A stretch of DNA of 30,225 nt from Actinomycetes bacterium (GTDB lineage: Bacteria; Actinomycetota; Actinomycetes; Propionibacteriales; Nocardioidaceae). The stretch is from positions 1-30,225 of the forward strand of contig JAEWOG010000055.1 in assembly GCA_023460975.1 (NCBI GenBank), written 5' to 3'. Positions 1 through 6,512 of the stretch are shown here, piece by piece (within the stretch, counting starts at the first letter, position 1; every line of letters starts with the position of its first letter). Under the pieces are notes generated by a model that was not told where the DNA came from, searched no databases, and was given only the letters and a program-made list of their open reading frames with translations. The position numbers and the translations under genes are program-made.

Positions 1-311
1 GGCCACGGGGCCGGATCCACCGGGGGCACGTTGCGCACAGGGGGGCGCGCCATGCGTGAGGCGGCGGGGGGGATGGGCGCACCCGCGCCCTGCACGGGAC
101 GAGCGGAGGGCGCCGGACGAGTGGAGGGCACGGGGGCCGAGACGGTCCGACGGAGGTCGACCAGCAACCCATCGGCCCGCTGCAGCGTGGCGAAGAGCGA
201 GTTGATGAGGGGGCCCTCGAGCGGAAGGCCGCAGGAGGGGCACACGCGGGGCGCCACCGGGAGCAGCGCCGAGCAATCGGGGCACCGGGTGGGGTCGGCA
301 TAGCGAGGCAT
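1..311 (-). CDS. N-terminus of zinc-ribbon, probably large membrane protein (partial)
   Basis: An open minus-strand frame starts with ATG at 311 and runs off the left edge without a stop for 103 codons. It begins MPRYADPTRCPDCSALL and has two CPxC knuckles (CPDC near residue 10, CPSC near residue 24). Then comes CGLPLEGP, a short helical stretch (LFATLQRADGLLVDLR) and a proline/alanine-rich linker. This zinc-ribbon start followed by a Pro-rich linker resembles the N-terminus of the large actinobacterial SCO7613-like polytopic membrane proteins. That assignment is by recollection of the family only, since no membrane segment lies inside the window. The plus-strand frame over the same bases has no recognisable domain and is treated as a shadow. 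It diverges from the gene at 441. Confidence 0.6.
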   Translation of the reverse strand, partial: MPRYADPTRCPDCSALLPVAPRVCPSCGLPLEGPLINSLFATLQRADGLLVDLRRTVSAPVPSTRPAPSARPVQGAGAPIPPAASRMARPPVRNVPPVDPAPW

Positions 312-428
312 GGCCCCAGCCTGCCCAACCTTGCGGCCCCGCACACGTGTCTTGGCACCACCTGTGGATGGAGGGGCGTACTCAGATGCGTCTGGCCCAC
401 GTGTGCCCCCGGAAAGGTCGAGTGCGGC

Positions 429-434
429 TACGCT
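429..434 (+). promoter_or_regulatory. -10 box TACGCT of a probable leaderless gene
   Basis: TACGCT (TANNNT form) ends 6 nt before the ATG at 441. No Shine-Dalgarno sequence lies between, so transcription would start at or next to the start codon. No convincing -35 element is visible. Confidence 0.4.
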
Positions 435-440
435 TCGAAC

Positions 441-869
441 ATGCGTTCGGAATCGGCCAGGCTGCGCGGGCAGGAGGTGCTGCCCGTGGCCGTGACCCCC
501 GTACGGGCCAGATCGGCTCCGGTTGCCCCGGCGCGGCAGGCGTCGGGGCCGCCGACGATGACGTTGCGTGACGACGCACTGGCCTCGTACGGCTGGCCCG
601 CCGGGACGCGGCTGACGCTGGACCCGCGGCGCCGACCGCAACGCGGCGACCTGGCTGTCGTGCGCGAGGGGACGAGGGTGTCCGTCGGGATCTTCGAGCG
701 ACAGCTCGGCCGCGCCGTACTCACCACCGACGCCGGCAGCATCTGGCTCGGGCCGGGGGCACGCCACGTCGGAGTCGCCACCCAGGCGCAGGCGCCGCTG
801 GTCGGGATGCCGGACGATGCCGCGATGTCCGGGGAGCCCCCGGAGTGGGGTGCGGAGCCCGGGCGGTGA
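441..869 (+). CDS. S24/LexA-like fold protein lacking the catalytic dyad
   Basis: A 142-residue protein. After a disordered N-terminal 35 residues, the segment DDALASYGWPAGTRL...RPQRGDLAVVREG...VGIFERQLG...TDAGSIWLGP follows the layout of an S24/S26 peptidase domain. A DDSM-like box is followed by a PxxGD-like strand and a short beta core. The position expected for the nucleophilic Ser is Ala (DDALA), and no KR(L) general-base lysine is visible. If the fold is right, it is therefore probably a non-catalytic binding or regulatory version. The start at ATG 441 is supported by a -10 box 6 nt upstream. Its stop overlaps the extended reading of the next gene, but with the GTG start chosen there the two are separated by 109 bp. 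The role is unknown. Confidence 0.6.
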   Translation: MRSESARLRGQEVLPVAVTPVRARSAPVAPARQASGPPTMTLRDDALASYGWPAGTRLTLDPRRRPQRGDLAVVREGTRVSVGIFERQLGRAVLTTDAGSIWLGPGARHVGVATQAQAPLVGMPDDAAMSGEPPEWGAEPGR

Positions 870-978
870 CAGAGTTGCTCCGGGAGGACGCCATCGACAC
901 ACACTGCAGTGCGCGGCTTCGGCACGACGCGACAGCGCCAGCGTTCGCGGACCCCTCGACCGACACGGAGAGTGGGTC

Positions 979-1728
979 GTGAGGGCGGCCGACACGCTGG
1001 CGGCGCTGGCCACCCTGGGCGCGGTGGGTGCCATCGGCTATCTGCTCGTCCCTGCCCTGTCGGGCACCGGCGAGGCTCGCAGCCAGGGCGATCCCGCCGA
1101 GGCCGCGGGCGCGGTGTCGCTGGCGCAGGAGGCGTCGCCGCCGGTTCCGCAGTCGAACGGGTCGGGGTTGCCCGAGCCAGCGGAAGGCTGGATCGAGCAG
1201 GCGTCCGTGCGCACCGGGGTGCCCCCGCAGGCGGTGCGTTCGTACGCGCGCGCAGCGCTGGCCGTGCCCCGCGAGTGCGGGTTGGGGTGGACGACCGTCG
1301 CAGGCATCGGGTGGGTCGAGTCCCACCACGGCACGATCGGTGGCCGGGTCCTCGGCGTCGATGGGCGCTCGGACTCCCTTGTCGTGGGCCCGGCGCTGGA
1401 CGGCGAGGGGGACGTGGCGGCGATCCGCGCGACGGCTGCGGGCACGGCGCTGCACGGGGATGCGACCTGGGAGCGGGCCGTGGGTCCGATGCAGTTCCTG
1501 CCCTCGACGTGGGAGCAGTGGCGCGCCGACGGCGACGGGGACGGCGATGAGGACCCCGGCGACCTCGACGATGCCAGCCTCGCCGCCGCCCGGTACCTGT
1601 GCCACGCAGGTGGCGATCTGCGCACGGTGTCCGGGTGGAGTGCTGCGGTGCGGGCGTACAACCACTCCGACGCCTACGTCCGGGCGGTCAACGCCACAGC
1701 CAACGCGTACGCCCAGCCCGCGGGCTGA
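979..1728 (+). CDS. Lytic murein transglycosylase, membrane anchored (MltB/SLT_2 type)
   Basis: A 249-residue protein predicted to cleave the glycan strand of peptidoglycan with formation of anhydromuramic ends outside the membrane. Start GTG 979 is chosen because GGAG lies 8 nt upstream and a hydrophobic segment (about residues 4-25, LAALATLGAVGAIGYLLVPAL) follows at once. The longer frame from 817 adds only low-complexity residues. The catalytic domain holds the Glu in AGIGWVESHHG, the GPMQFLPSTWEQW motif and an acidic DGDGDGDEDPGD loop that could bind calcium, as in many actinobacterial members. AAARYLC and VRAYNHSDAYV are the family's C-terminal signatures. A strong terminator follows directly, so it is probably monocistronic or ends a transcript with the gene at 441. 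Confidence 0.85.
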   Translation: MRAADTLAALATLGAVGAIGYLLVPALSGTGEARSQGDPAEAAGAVSLAQEASPPVPQSNGSGLPEPAEGWIEQASVRTGVPPQAVRSYARAALAVPRECGLGWTTVAGIGWVESHHGTIGGRVLGVDGRSDSLVVGPALDGEGDVAAIRATAAGTALHGDATWERAVGPMQFLPSTWEQWRADGDGDGDEDPGDLDDASLAAARYLCHAGGDLRTVSGWSAAVRAYNHSDAYVRAVNATANAYAQPAG

Positions 1729-1737
1729 CCAGGCACG

Positions 1738-1774
1738 CGAAAGGCCCCGACCGGGACGTGGTCGGGGCCTTTCG
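1738..1774 (+). terminator. Strong hairpin terminator
   Basis: A 15-bp perfect stem (1738-1752 with 1760-1774) encloses a 7-nt loop, with AAAGGCCCC in one arm and GGGGCCTTT in the other. It sits between the transglycosylase stop and the 3' end of the minus-strand tRNA-Phe, so it can act in both directions. Confidence 0.8.
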
Positions 1775-1780
1775 TGCTTG

Positions 1781-1854
1781 TGGGCAGGGGCGGGGTCGAA
1801 CCGCCGACCTATCACTTTTCAGGCGATCGCTCGTACCAACTGAGCTACCTGCCC
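1781..1854 (-). tRNA. tRNA-Phe (GAA)
   Basis: Read on the minus strand it folds as a cloverleaf. Acceptor GGGCAGG pairs with CCTGCCC, the D arm is GCTC...GAGC, the anticodon loop is CTGAAAA (anticodon GAA) and the T arm is GGCGG-TTCGACC-CCGCC. The discriminator is A and no CCA is encoded. Confidence 0.93.
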
Positions 1855-1896
1855 AAGCGGGCAAAACCCTACAGGACGAGCGCCTCGGTTGGTGAA

Positions 1897-2868
1897 TCAC
1901 CCGCCCACTGGGCGCCGATCGCCCCAGCCGGTGGCGGTCTTGAACACGGCCTCGCCGATCTCCCAGGCCGCGACGAGGATCGCGCCGATGGCCACCAAGT
2001 TGTGGGTGAGGTCGACGCTGGCGGGACTCATGGACACCGCGTCGATGAACGCCGGGCTCAGCAGCCGCCCGTCCAAGGCCGTCAGCGCGAGCACCCCGCT
2101 GAAGCCGACCGACGTCACGACCACGGCGGCCACCACGCCCCACGACCACCCGCGGCGGTACTTCACGACCTCGAGCGCCGCAGAGAGCACCGACATCACG
2201 ATGAGGAAGGGCAGCACGCCCGACCACAGGTCCGGGTTCAGGAGCGGGACCCGCTCGCCGTCCCCGAACCAGGCGAACTCGTGCTGCAGGCCCAGCAGCG
2301 CGACCAGCACCAGGCTGAACGAGGCGCTGCCCACGGCGTCGCCGAGCGTCACCCCGCGCCGACCGGTGTCGGGCAGGTCGGGGAGGCGGTCGGGGGACCA
2401 CTCGAGCACCTCGTCGGCTCCGCCGGTGCGCTCGATGATGGCGAAGCACAGCGTGGTCCAGAATAGGATCTGGATGGCGGTCATGGCCGCGGCCGCGAGC
2501 CCGGAGACCACGGCCGAGCCGACGTCGGCGTCGGACTCGAAGAAGTCCGCGATCAGCGCGATGGACCCGACGATCGCAGGCACGAAGGTGAGCAGGTTGC
2601 GCACCAGGCGCTGCCACACGCCGAAGAAGCGGGGGCCGATCAGGTGCTGCGGGCCGGTCGCGTAGTTGGAGGCCAGCAGGTTGGGGTGGCCCAACGACTC
2701 CAGGGCGGCGTGCTCGGCGGTGGCGGCGGTGGCGCCGCGGTCCAACTCCGCGTCGACCAGGTCGGCGATCGTGGAGCGCAGCTCGCGCGCCAGCTCCTCG
2801 CGGCGCCCTTCGGGCAACTCGCGTACGACGGCGTGGACGTAGCGGTCGGTGAGGGTCGGGGCGGTCAT
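1897..2868 (-). CDS. HAAS-domain-type polytopic membrane protein, partner of PadR
   Basis: A 323-residue protein. The N-terminal ~75 residues (RELPEGRREELARELRSTI...EHAALESLGHPNLLASNY) are a soluble helical domain of the HAAS type that is often paired with PadR regulators. After it come about seven hydrophobic segments, among them LVRNLLTFVPAIVGSIALIA, LAAAAMTAIQILFWTTLCFAI, ASFSLVLVALLGL and LPFLIVMSVLSAALEVV. The ATG at 2868 overlaps the PadR stop by four bases (ATGA), so translation is coupled to the regulator. The reaction or ligand is unknown; pairing with PadR suggests an envelope-stress or membrane-composition response. The stop lies 42 bp from the tRNA-Phe gene. Confidence 0.7.
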   Translation of the reverse strand: MTAPTLTDRYVHAVVRELPEGRREELARELRSTIADLVDAELDRGATAATAEHAALESLGHPNLLASNYATGPQHLIGPRFFGVWQRLVRNLLTFVPAIVGSIALIADFFESDADVGSAVVSGLAAAAMTAIQILFWTTLCFAIIERTGGADEVLEWSPDRLPDLPDTGRRGVTLGDAVGSASFSLVLVALLGLQHEFAWFGDGERVPLLNPDLWSGVLPFLIVMSVLSAALEVVKYRRGWSWGVVAAVVVTSVGFSGVLALTALDGRLLSPAFIDAVSMSPASVDLTHNLVAIGAILVAAWEIGEAVFKTATGWGDRRPVGG

Positions 2869-3236
2869 GACGGTGCTCCTTCGGTGCCGGTGTGGCGGGT
2901 GTGGTCGAGGCTCGCGATCGACGCGGTGATGGCGTCGAGGTCGCTCAGCAGGTTGTCGAGGATCCAGCGCCCCGCGGCGCTGGTCGCGTAGACCTTGCGG
3001 GGGCGGCTCTCGTCGGTGTTCCACTCGCTGGTCAGCAGGCCTTGGTCCTCGAGCCGGCGCAGCAGCGGATAGAGGGTGTTGGCGTCGACGGGAATGTCGT
3101 GCTCGGCCAGCTCCTGAAGCAGGGCGTAGCCGTAGCCCGGGGTCCGTAGTGCCAGCAGGCTGGCCAGGACGACCGTCCCGCGCCGTAACTCCTGGCGATG
3201 TGTCCGCCAGATCTCGTCGTTCGCCTTGTCCTTCAC
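2865..3236 (-). CDS. PadR family transcriptional regulator
   Basis: A 123-residue winged-helix protein. TVVLASLLALRTPGYGYALLQEL, the recognition segment VDANTLYPLLRRLEDQGLL and the wing SRPRKVYATSAAG are textbook PadR features. The short C-terminal helix (ILDNLLSDLDAITASIASL) is the usual dimerisation helix. The start is GTG 3236, which lies 7 nt after a -10 box, so the message is probably leaderless. It is first in a two-gene operon with the membrane protein at 1897-2868 (ATGA overlap). A near-perfect palindrome covers its own promoter, so it very likely represses itself and its partner. Confidence 0.92.
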   Translation of the reverse strand: MKDKANDEIWRTHRQELRRGTVVLASLLALRTPGYGYALLQELAEHDIPVDANTLYPLLRRLEDQGLLTSEWNTDESRPRKVYATSAAGRWILDNLLSDLDAITASIASLDHTRHTGTEGAPS

Positions 3237-3243
3237 AAGTCAC

Positions 3244-3273
3244 ACGATACTGTGTGGCACACACTATTGTAAA
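3244..3273 (-). promoter_or_regulatory. PadR promoter (-35 TTTACA, -10 TATCGT)
   Basis: On the minus strand TTTACA (3273-3268) and TATCGT (3249-3244) are separated by 18 bp. The predicted transcription start falls at about 3237, next to the GTG start codon at 3236. Confidence 0.55.
3247..3267. promoter_or_regulatory. Probable PadR operator palindrome
   Basis: The dyad is ATA-c-TGTGTG-g-CACACA-c-TAT, symmetric at 18 of 21 positions around base 3257. It fills the promoter spacer and overlaps half of the -10 box, which fits autorepression. PadR operators are typically dyads of this length with ATA/TAT-like ends. Confidence 0.6.
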
Positions 3274-3360
3274 TGGACAGGGCGTGGCCGTTTCCTGTGC
3301 GGCGGCACATCTGCCCTAGGATGTGCCGCACGGCAGTTCCGAGCGATCGGTTCGACCGGG

Positions 3361-3433
3361 GCCCCCATCGTCTAGCGGCCCAGGACCCCGCCCTTTCACG
3401 GCGGTAGCACGGGTTCGAATCCCGTTGGGGGTA
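3361..3433 (+). tRNA. tRNA-Glu (TTC)
   Basis: Acceptor GCCCCCA pairs with TGGGGGT. The anticodon stem CCGCC/GGCGG encloses CTTTCAC (anticodon TTC), and the T arm is ACGGG-TTCGAAT-CCCGT. No CCA is encoded. Confidence 0.93.
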
Positions 3434-3460
3434 CGACTCATGGGATGTGATCAGCCCCGA

Positions 3461-3491
3461 TTGGGTGCTGGTGACGGACATGGGTTAGAGT
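3461..3491 (+). promoter_or_regulatory. Possible promoter for tRNA-Asp
   Basis: TTGGGT (3461-3466) and TTAGAG (3485-3490) lie 18 bp apart between the two tRNA genes, about 40 nt before tRNA-Asp. The two tRNAs could instead share one transcript from upstream of tRNA-Glu. Confidence 0.3.
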
Positions 3492-3528
3492 TCCACTCGC
3501 TTCACCGCGCAAGCGGAAAAGCAATCAA

Positions 3529-3605
3529 GGCCCTGTAGCGCAGTTGGTTAGCGCGCCGCCCTGTCACGGCGGAGGTCGCGAGTTCGAGTCTCGTCAGGGT
3601 CGCCA
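3529..3605 (+). tRNA. tRNA-Asp (GTC)
   Basis: Acceptor GGCCCTG pairs with CAGGGTC (one G-U pair). The anticodon stem CCGCC/GGCGG encloses CTGTCAC (anticodon GTC), and the T arm is GCGAG-TTCGAGT-CTCGT. The CCA end is encoded (3603-3605), unlike the other three tRNAs in the window. Confidence 0.94.
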
Positions 3606-3608
3606 ATG

Positions 3609-3643
3609 ATCAGGCCCCCGATCCACTGGATCGGGGGCCTGAT
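3609..3643 (+). terminator. Hairpin terminator after the tRNAs
   Basis: A 16-bp perfect stem (3609-3624 with 3628-3643) encloses the 3-nt loop ACT and begins 4 nt after the tRNA-Asp CCA. It can also terminate the minus-strand TetR gene only if read from beyond it, so its main client is the tRNA transcript. Confidence 0.75.
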
Positions 3644-3693
3644 GCCGTTCTGGGTCCCGGTCGGCGAGGCGCTCGGGTGCTGGCGGCGGTGAT

Positions 3694-4284
3694 TCAGTCG
3701 GGGAGCAGCGCCGCGGCGGCCTCGAGGTAGGCGTCGCCATCGAAGGCGCTCAACAGCGCCCACTGGGCCATGTAGCCCTGGCACACGCCCAGGCAGACAC
3801 TCGCCTGAGCGCGGCCGGCTGCCGCGGCCGCGTCGGGATCAAGGCCGCGTGAGCGGTGCCAGGCGGTGAGGTGTGCCGCGAAGAGTCCCAGGACCTCGCT
3901 GCCGACCGCGTTGACGATGTCTTTGACCTCGGGCGTCGAACTGGCCGTCGCCCACACGTGCATGAGGAGTGCGGGCGAGGCGAGTTCTTGTCGGGACTCG
4001 TCGAGGAAGCGGCGTACCAACTGAGCAGGGGAGAGCGCGTGGCCGCTGGCCAGCGCGTCCTCGAGCTCCACGGTCCGGCGCGCCAGCACGTCCGAGGCGG
4101 CGGCGCTGATGAGCTCCGACTTGTTCTTGAAGTGCCCGTACACGGCGCCCGCGGAACTGTCGGCGGCCTCGATGATGTCCGCCATCGAGGTCTCGGCGAA
4201 GCCGTGTTGGGCGAACAGGGTGGCGGCGGCGTCGAGGATGGCGGCGCGACGAACCTGTCGCGTCTCCTCGGTGATGCGAGGCAT
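3694..4284 (-). CDS. TetR family repressor
   Basis: A 196-residue protein. The N-terminal helix-turn-helix is clear: RRAAILDAAATLFAQHGF, then TSMADIIEAADSSAGAVYGHFKNKSELI. The C-terminal ligand domain has no recognised subfamily. The start is ATG 4284, reached 6 nt after a TAGGAT -10 box, so it is probably leaderless. It diverges from the membrane protein at 4372. Two copies of the same imperfect palindrome lie in the shared 87-bp control region, so it probably controls both itself and that gene. The ligand is unknown; this arrangement is common for drug or lipid efflux functions. Confidence 0.9.
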   Translation of the reverse strand: MPRITEETRQVRRAAILDAAATLFAQHGFAETSMADIIEAADSSAGAVYGHFKNKSELISAAASDVLARRTVELEDALASGHALSPAQLVRRFLDESRQELASPALLMHVWATASSTPEVKDIVNAVGSEVLGLFAAHLTAWHRSRGLDPDAAAAAGRAQASVCLGVCQGYMAQWALLSAFDGDAYLEAAAALLPD

Positions 4285-4290
4285 GCCACG

Positions 4291-4319
4291 ATCCTAAAAA
4301 GAACGTTCATTCTTGACAA
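4291..4319 (-). promoter_or_regulatory. TetR promoter (-35 TTGTCA, -10 TAGGAT)
   Basis: On the minus strand TTGTCA (4319-4314) and TAGGAT (4296-4291) are separated by exactly 17 bp. The -10 box lies 6 nt before the ATG at 4284. The first operator copy sits inside the spacer. Confidence 0.6.
4300..4313. promoter_or_regulatory. TetR operator, copy 1
   Basis: AGAACGTTCATTCT. It matches copy 2 at 12 of 14 positions and is an imperfect dyad (AGAACG/CATTCT). It lies inside the regulator's own promoter. Confidence 0.6.
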
Positions 4320-4340
4320 CTGGGCCTCACGGAGGATCAT
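4313..4340 (+). promoter_or_regulatory. Promoter of the ABC-2-like gene (TTGACA / GATCAT)
   Basis: A consensus TTGACA (4313-4318) is followed after 16 bp by GATCAT (4335-4340). Its -35 overlaps the opposite-strand -35 of the TetR promoter base for base, so the two promoters compete for the same hexamer. Confidence 0.5.
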
Positions 4341-4342
4341 GG

Positions 4343-4356
4343 AGAACGAACATTCT
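4343..4356. promoter_or_regulatory. TetR operator, copy 2
   Basis: AGAACGAACATTCT, centred 43 bp from copy 1. It lies just after the -10 box of the plus-strand promoter, at the likely transcription start. Confidence 0.6.
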
Positions 4357-4371
4357 TTTTGGAGGTAGTCG

Positions 4372-5406
4372 ATGTCTCAGCACGTACGTACGAAATGGAG
4401 CCGCGCCTTGGGCGCCGCGGCCGCGGCCTCACTCGTGGTGGCGCTCGTGGTCCTGGCCTTCCTGTGGCCCACTGTCGCCTCGTCCGTCAAGGACCTTCCG
4501 CTGGGCGTCGTCGGCGAGCAGGGGCAGGTGCAGGCCCTGGAGGCACAGCTCTCCGAGCAGGGGGCCTTCGATGTCCAGGTCCTCTCCGATCGTGATGAGG
4601 CCGTACGGCAGATCGAGCGCCGAGAGATCGCTGGTGCCGTCGTCCTCGCCCCTGCGCCCGAGGTGCTGACCGCGTCGGCAGCCGGTAGCGCACAAGCCCA
4701 GCTGATGAGCGTCGTCCACGCCCAGATTCAGGCGCAGGCCGCCGCCCAGGCCTCTGGCGATCAGGCAGGCGGCGCTCAGGTGCCCCTGACCGACGTCGTC
4801 GCGCTGGCGGACTCCGACGAGCGGGGCGTGGGCCTGGCGGCCGCCGCGTTCCCGATGGTCATGGGCGGCATGATCGGTGGAATCCTGATCTCCACCATCG
4901 TCGTCGGCGCGAGCCGCCGCCTGGGCGCCATCACCCTGTACGCCACCCTGAGCGGCCTCGTGGTCACGCTCATCCTCCAGCCGTGGTTCGGGTTCCTCCA
5001 GGGCTCGTTCGCCCTCAACTGGCTGGCGATCGGGGCATCCATGCTGGCCACCGGCGCGTTCATCGTCGGAGCCAATGCCGTGTTCGGCAGGGCGGGCATC
5101 GCCCTGGGCGCAGTGGTGTCGATGCTGGTCGGCAACCCCATCTCGTCTGCGGCGCAGCCCGTCGAGTTCCTGCCGGGCGCATGGGGCGCCATCGGTCAGT
5201 TCTTCGTTCCCGGCGCGAGCGCGTCGCTCCTGCGCGAACTCTCGTACTTCCCTGACGCCAGCCACCTGCACGAGTGGGGCGTGCTCGCGGGGTGGATCGT
5301 GGCCGGGGTCCTGATGATGACCCTGGGGCACTTCCGCGGACAGGAGGTCGTCCACATCGAGGGGGCCACGGAGTCGGACGAGGACGCCACGCCCGCGATC
5401 GCCTGA
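4372..5406 (+). CDS. ABC-2/YhgE-like membrane protein with extracytoplasmic domain
   Basis: A 344-residue protein. One N-terminal membrane helix (about residues 15-37, AAAAASLVVALVVLAFLWPTV) is followed by a soluble domain of about 120 residues (LGVVGEQGQVQALEAQL... to AAQASGDQ). About five more helices come next (FPMVMGGMIGGILISTIVV, ITLYATLSGLVVTLIL, LAIGASMLATGAFIVGANAV, IALGAVVSMLVG, WGVLAGWIVAGVLMMTL). This is the topology of single-chain ABC-2-type or Pip/YhgE permeases. No ATPase gene is next to it, so it may act with a distant ATPase or on its own. GGAGG lies 6 nt before ATG 4372. The gene is under the divergent TetR regulator, which suggests inducible efflux; that is inference. Confidence 0.7.
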   Translation: MSQHVRTKWSRALGAAAAASLVVALVVLAFLWPTVASSVKDLPLGVVGEQGQVQALEAQLSEQGAFDVQVLSDRDEAVRQIERREIAGAVVLAPAPEVLTASAAGSAQAQLMSVVHAQIQAQAAAQASGDQAGGAQVPLTDVVALADSDERGVGLAAAAFPMVMGGMIGGILISTIVVGASRRLGAITLYATLSGLVVTLILQPWFGFLQGSFALNWLAIGASMLATGAFIVGANAVFGRAGIALGAVVSMLVGNPISSAAQPVEFLPGAWGAIGQFFVPGASASLLRELSYFPDASHLHEWGVLAGWIVAGVLMMTLGHFRGQEVVHIEGATESDEDATPAIA

Positions 5407-5439
5407 GCGGTGCGACCGGTGCCCGCCTAGGCTGGCTGC

Positions 5440-5790
5440 GTGCCTGTGGAGATCGACGCGAACGAGTTCGACGCGCTCGTCGCGCGAGCCCTCGACGAGC
5501 TTCCCGACGAGCTGGCCGGTCTGGTGAGCAACGTGGTGGTGCTGGTGGAGGAGTTCGCGCCGCCGCACGACCCCGATCTCCTCGGTCTCTACGACGGGGT
5601 CGCGCTGACCGAGCGGGCGGCCAACCACACCGGCGAGCCCGACCGGATCTTCCTGTTCAGGGAGCCGCTCAGCGACATGTGCGACTCCCTGGAGCAACTC
5701 GTCGAGGAGATCCGGATCACCGTCGTCCACGAGGTGGCACACCACTTCGGCCTCGACGACCGTCGGCTCCACGCCCTCGGGTGGGGCTGA
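5440..5790 (+). CDS. Minimal zincin metallopeptidase family protein
   Basis: A 116-residue protein of the small zinc-dependent gluzincin-like family found widely in actinobacteria (PF06262 type). The zinc motif HEVAHHFGLDD (HExxH plus a downstream Asp) lies at about residues 97-107, preceded by the helix LEQLVEEIRITVVHE. IFLFREPL is the conserved beta edge. The GTG start at 5440 follows a TAGGCT box (5428-5433) by 6 nt with no Shine-Dalgarno, so it is probably leaderless. The gene is convergent with the fluoride channel gene and ends 12 bp from its stop. Its substrate is unknown. Confidence 0.85.
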   Translation: MPVEIDANEFDALVARALDELPDELAGLVSNVVVLVEEFAPPHDPDLLGLYDGVALTERAANHTGEPDRIFLFREPLSDMCDSLEQLVEEIRITVVHEVAHHFGLDDRRLHALGWG

Positions 5791-5802
5791 GCCCCGCGGG
5801 CC

Positions 5803-6129
5803 TCACCCGGTCAGGGCGAAGCCGACCGAGCACGCCGCGAGGGCGGCCGCGGCGGTGAGGACGGCGTACGCGATGCCGCGCCACGTCGGTGCATCGACGC
5901 TCTGCACCGCCAGCGACGAGAAGGTCGTCAGCGCGCCGCAGAGCCCGACCACCAGCAACGCCCAGGCCCGAGGGCCCCACCCGAGCCCGGCGACGACGCC
6001 GATCAGTGCGGAGCCGATGACGTTGACCGCGAAGGTGCCTGTGGGGAAGGCGCCGTCGAAGCGGACCGAGCAGGCGTAGCGGATCGCGCCTCCCAGCGCC
6101 GCGCCGAGCGCGATCAGCAGCCAGGTCAT
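5803..6129 (-). CDS. crcB: Fluoride channel subunit (Fluc/CrcB)
   Basis: A 108-residue, four-helix inner-membrane protein that exports fluoride. Family signatures are GGAIRY (residues 13-18), TGTFAVNVIGS with the pore Asn near 36, and CGALTTFSSL (64-73). In the F-box the first Phe is kept (F70) and the second is Leu, against the usual TTFSTF. ATG 6129 overlaps the stop of the second subunit gene (ATGA). Tandem crcB genes in Gram-positive bacteria usually form a heterodimer, and the pair here is probably one. Confidence 0.9.
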   Translation of the reverse strand: MTWLLIALGAALGGAIRYACSVRFDGAFPTGTFAVNVIGSALIGVVAGLGWGPRAWALLVVGLCGALTTFSSLAVQSVDAPTWRGIAYAVLTAAAALAACSVGFALTG

Positions 6130-6512
6130 CGGTCGGCCTCGCGGCGTCGTACGAGTGCCCGGCCGAGCGCGGCGGCCGGCACGGCCAGGGCCAGGGTCCC
6201 GATCAGGTGCAGCGCGGCGAGCAGCGGATCGTCGGAGATCAGGTCGTGCGTGGTGAGCGCGTACGCGGACACCGTGGTGAAGCCGCCCAGCACCCCGGGG
6301 CCGAGGAAGACCGACAGCGCGGGGCTGCGTCGTACGGCCCGCAGCGCCGGGAGGGCCCCGAGCAGGAAGGAGCCCGCCACGTTGACGAGCACGATCACCC
6401 AGACCGCGCTCATCCCCGGGGGAGTGAGCTCGACGGCTCCAGCGCGCAGCAGGGCGCCCAGGGCAGCGCCGGCCGCGGCCAGTGCGACGCCGCCGCGGAC
6501 GGTGTCGCTCAC
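6126..6512 (-). CDS. crcB: Fluoride channel second subunit (Fluc/CrcB, divergent F-box)
   Basis: A 128-residue, four-helix protein. ALGALLRAGA, VIVLVNVAGSFLLG (pore Asn near 44) and GVLGGFTTVSAYAL (74-87) mark it as CrcB. The F-box reads TTVSAY, so both canonical Phe positions are changed (Val, Tyr). Start GTG 6512 is chosen because it overlaps the stop of the upstream gene by four bases (GTGA); a longer frame adds only unrelated residues. It is the middle gene of a three-gene overlapping operon. Confidence 0.88.
   Translation of the reverse strand: MSDTVRGGVALAAAGAALGALLRAGAVELTPPGMSAVWVIVLVNVAGSFLLGALPALRAVRRSPALSVFLGPGVLGGFTTVSAYALTTHDLISDDPLLAALHLIGTLALAVPAAALGRALVRRREADR

Noticed and set aside
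31..579. Several plus and minus open frames at the left end (for example 31-303 plus)
   Set aside because: They are arginine/alanine-rich GC shadows. The minus frame ending at ATG 311 has a clear zinc ribbon and the plus frame from 441 has a domain pattern.
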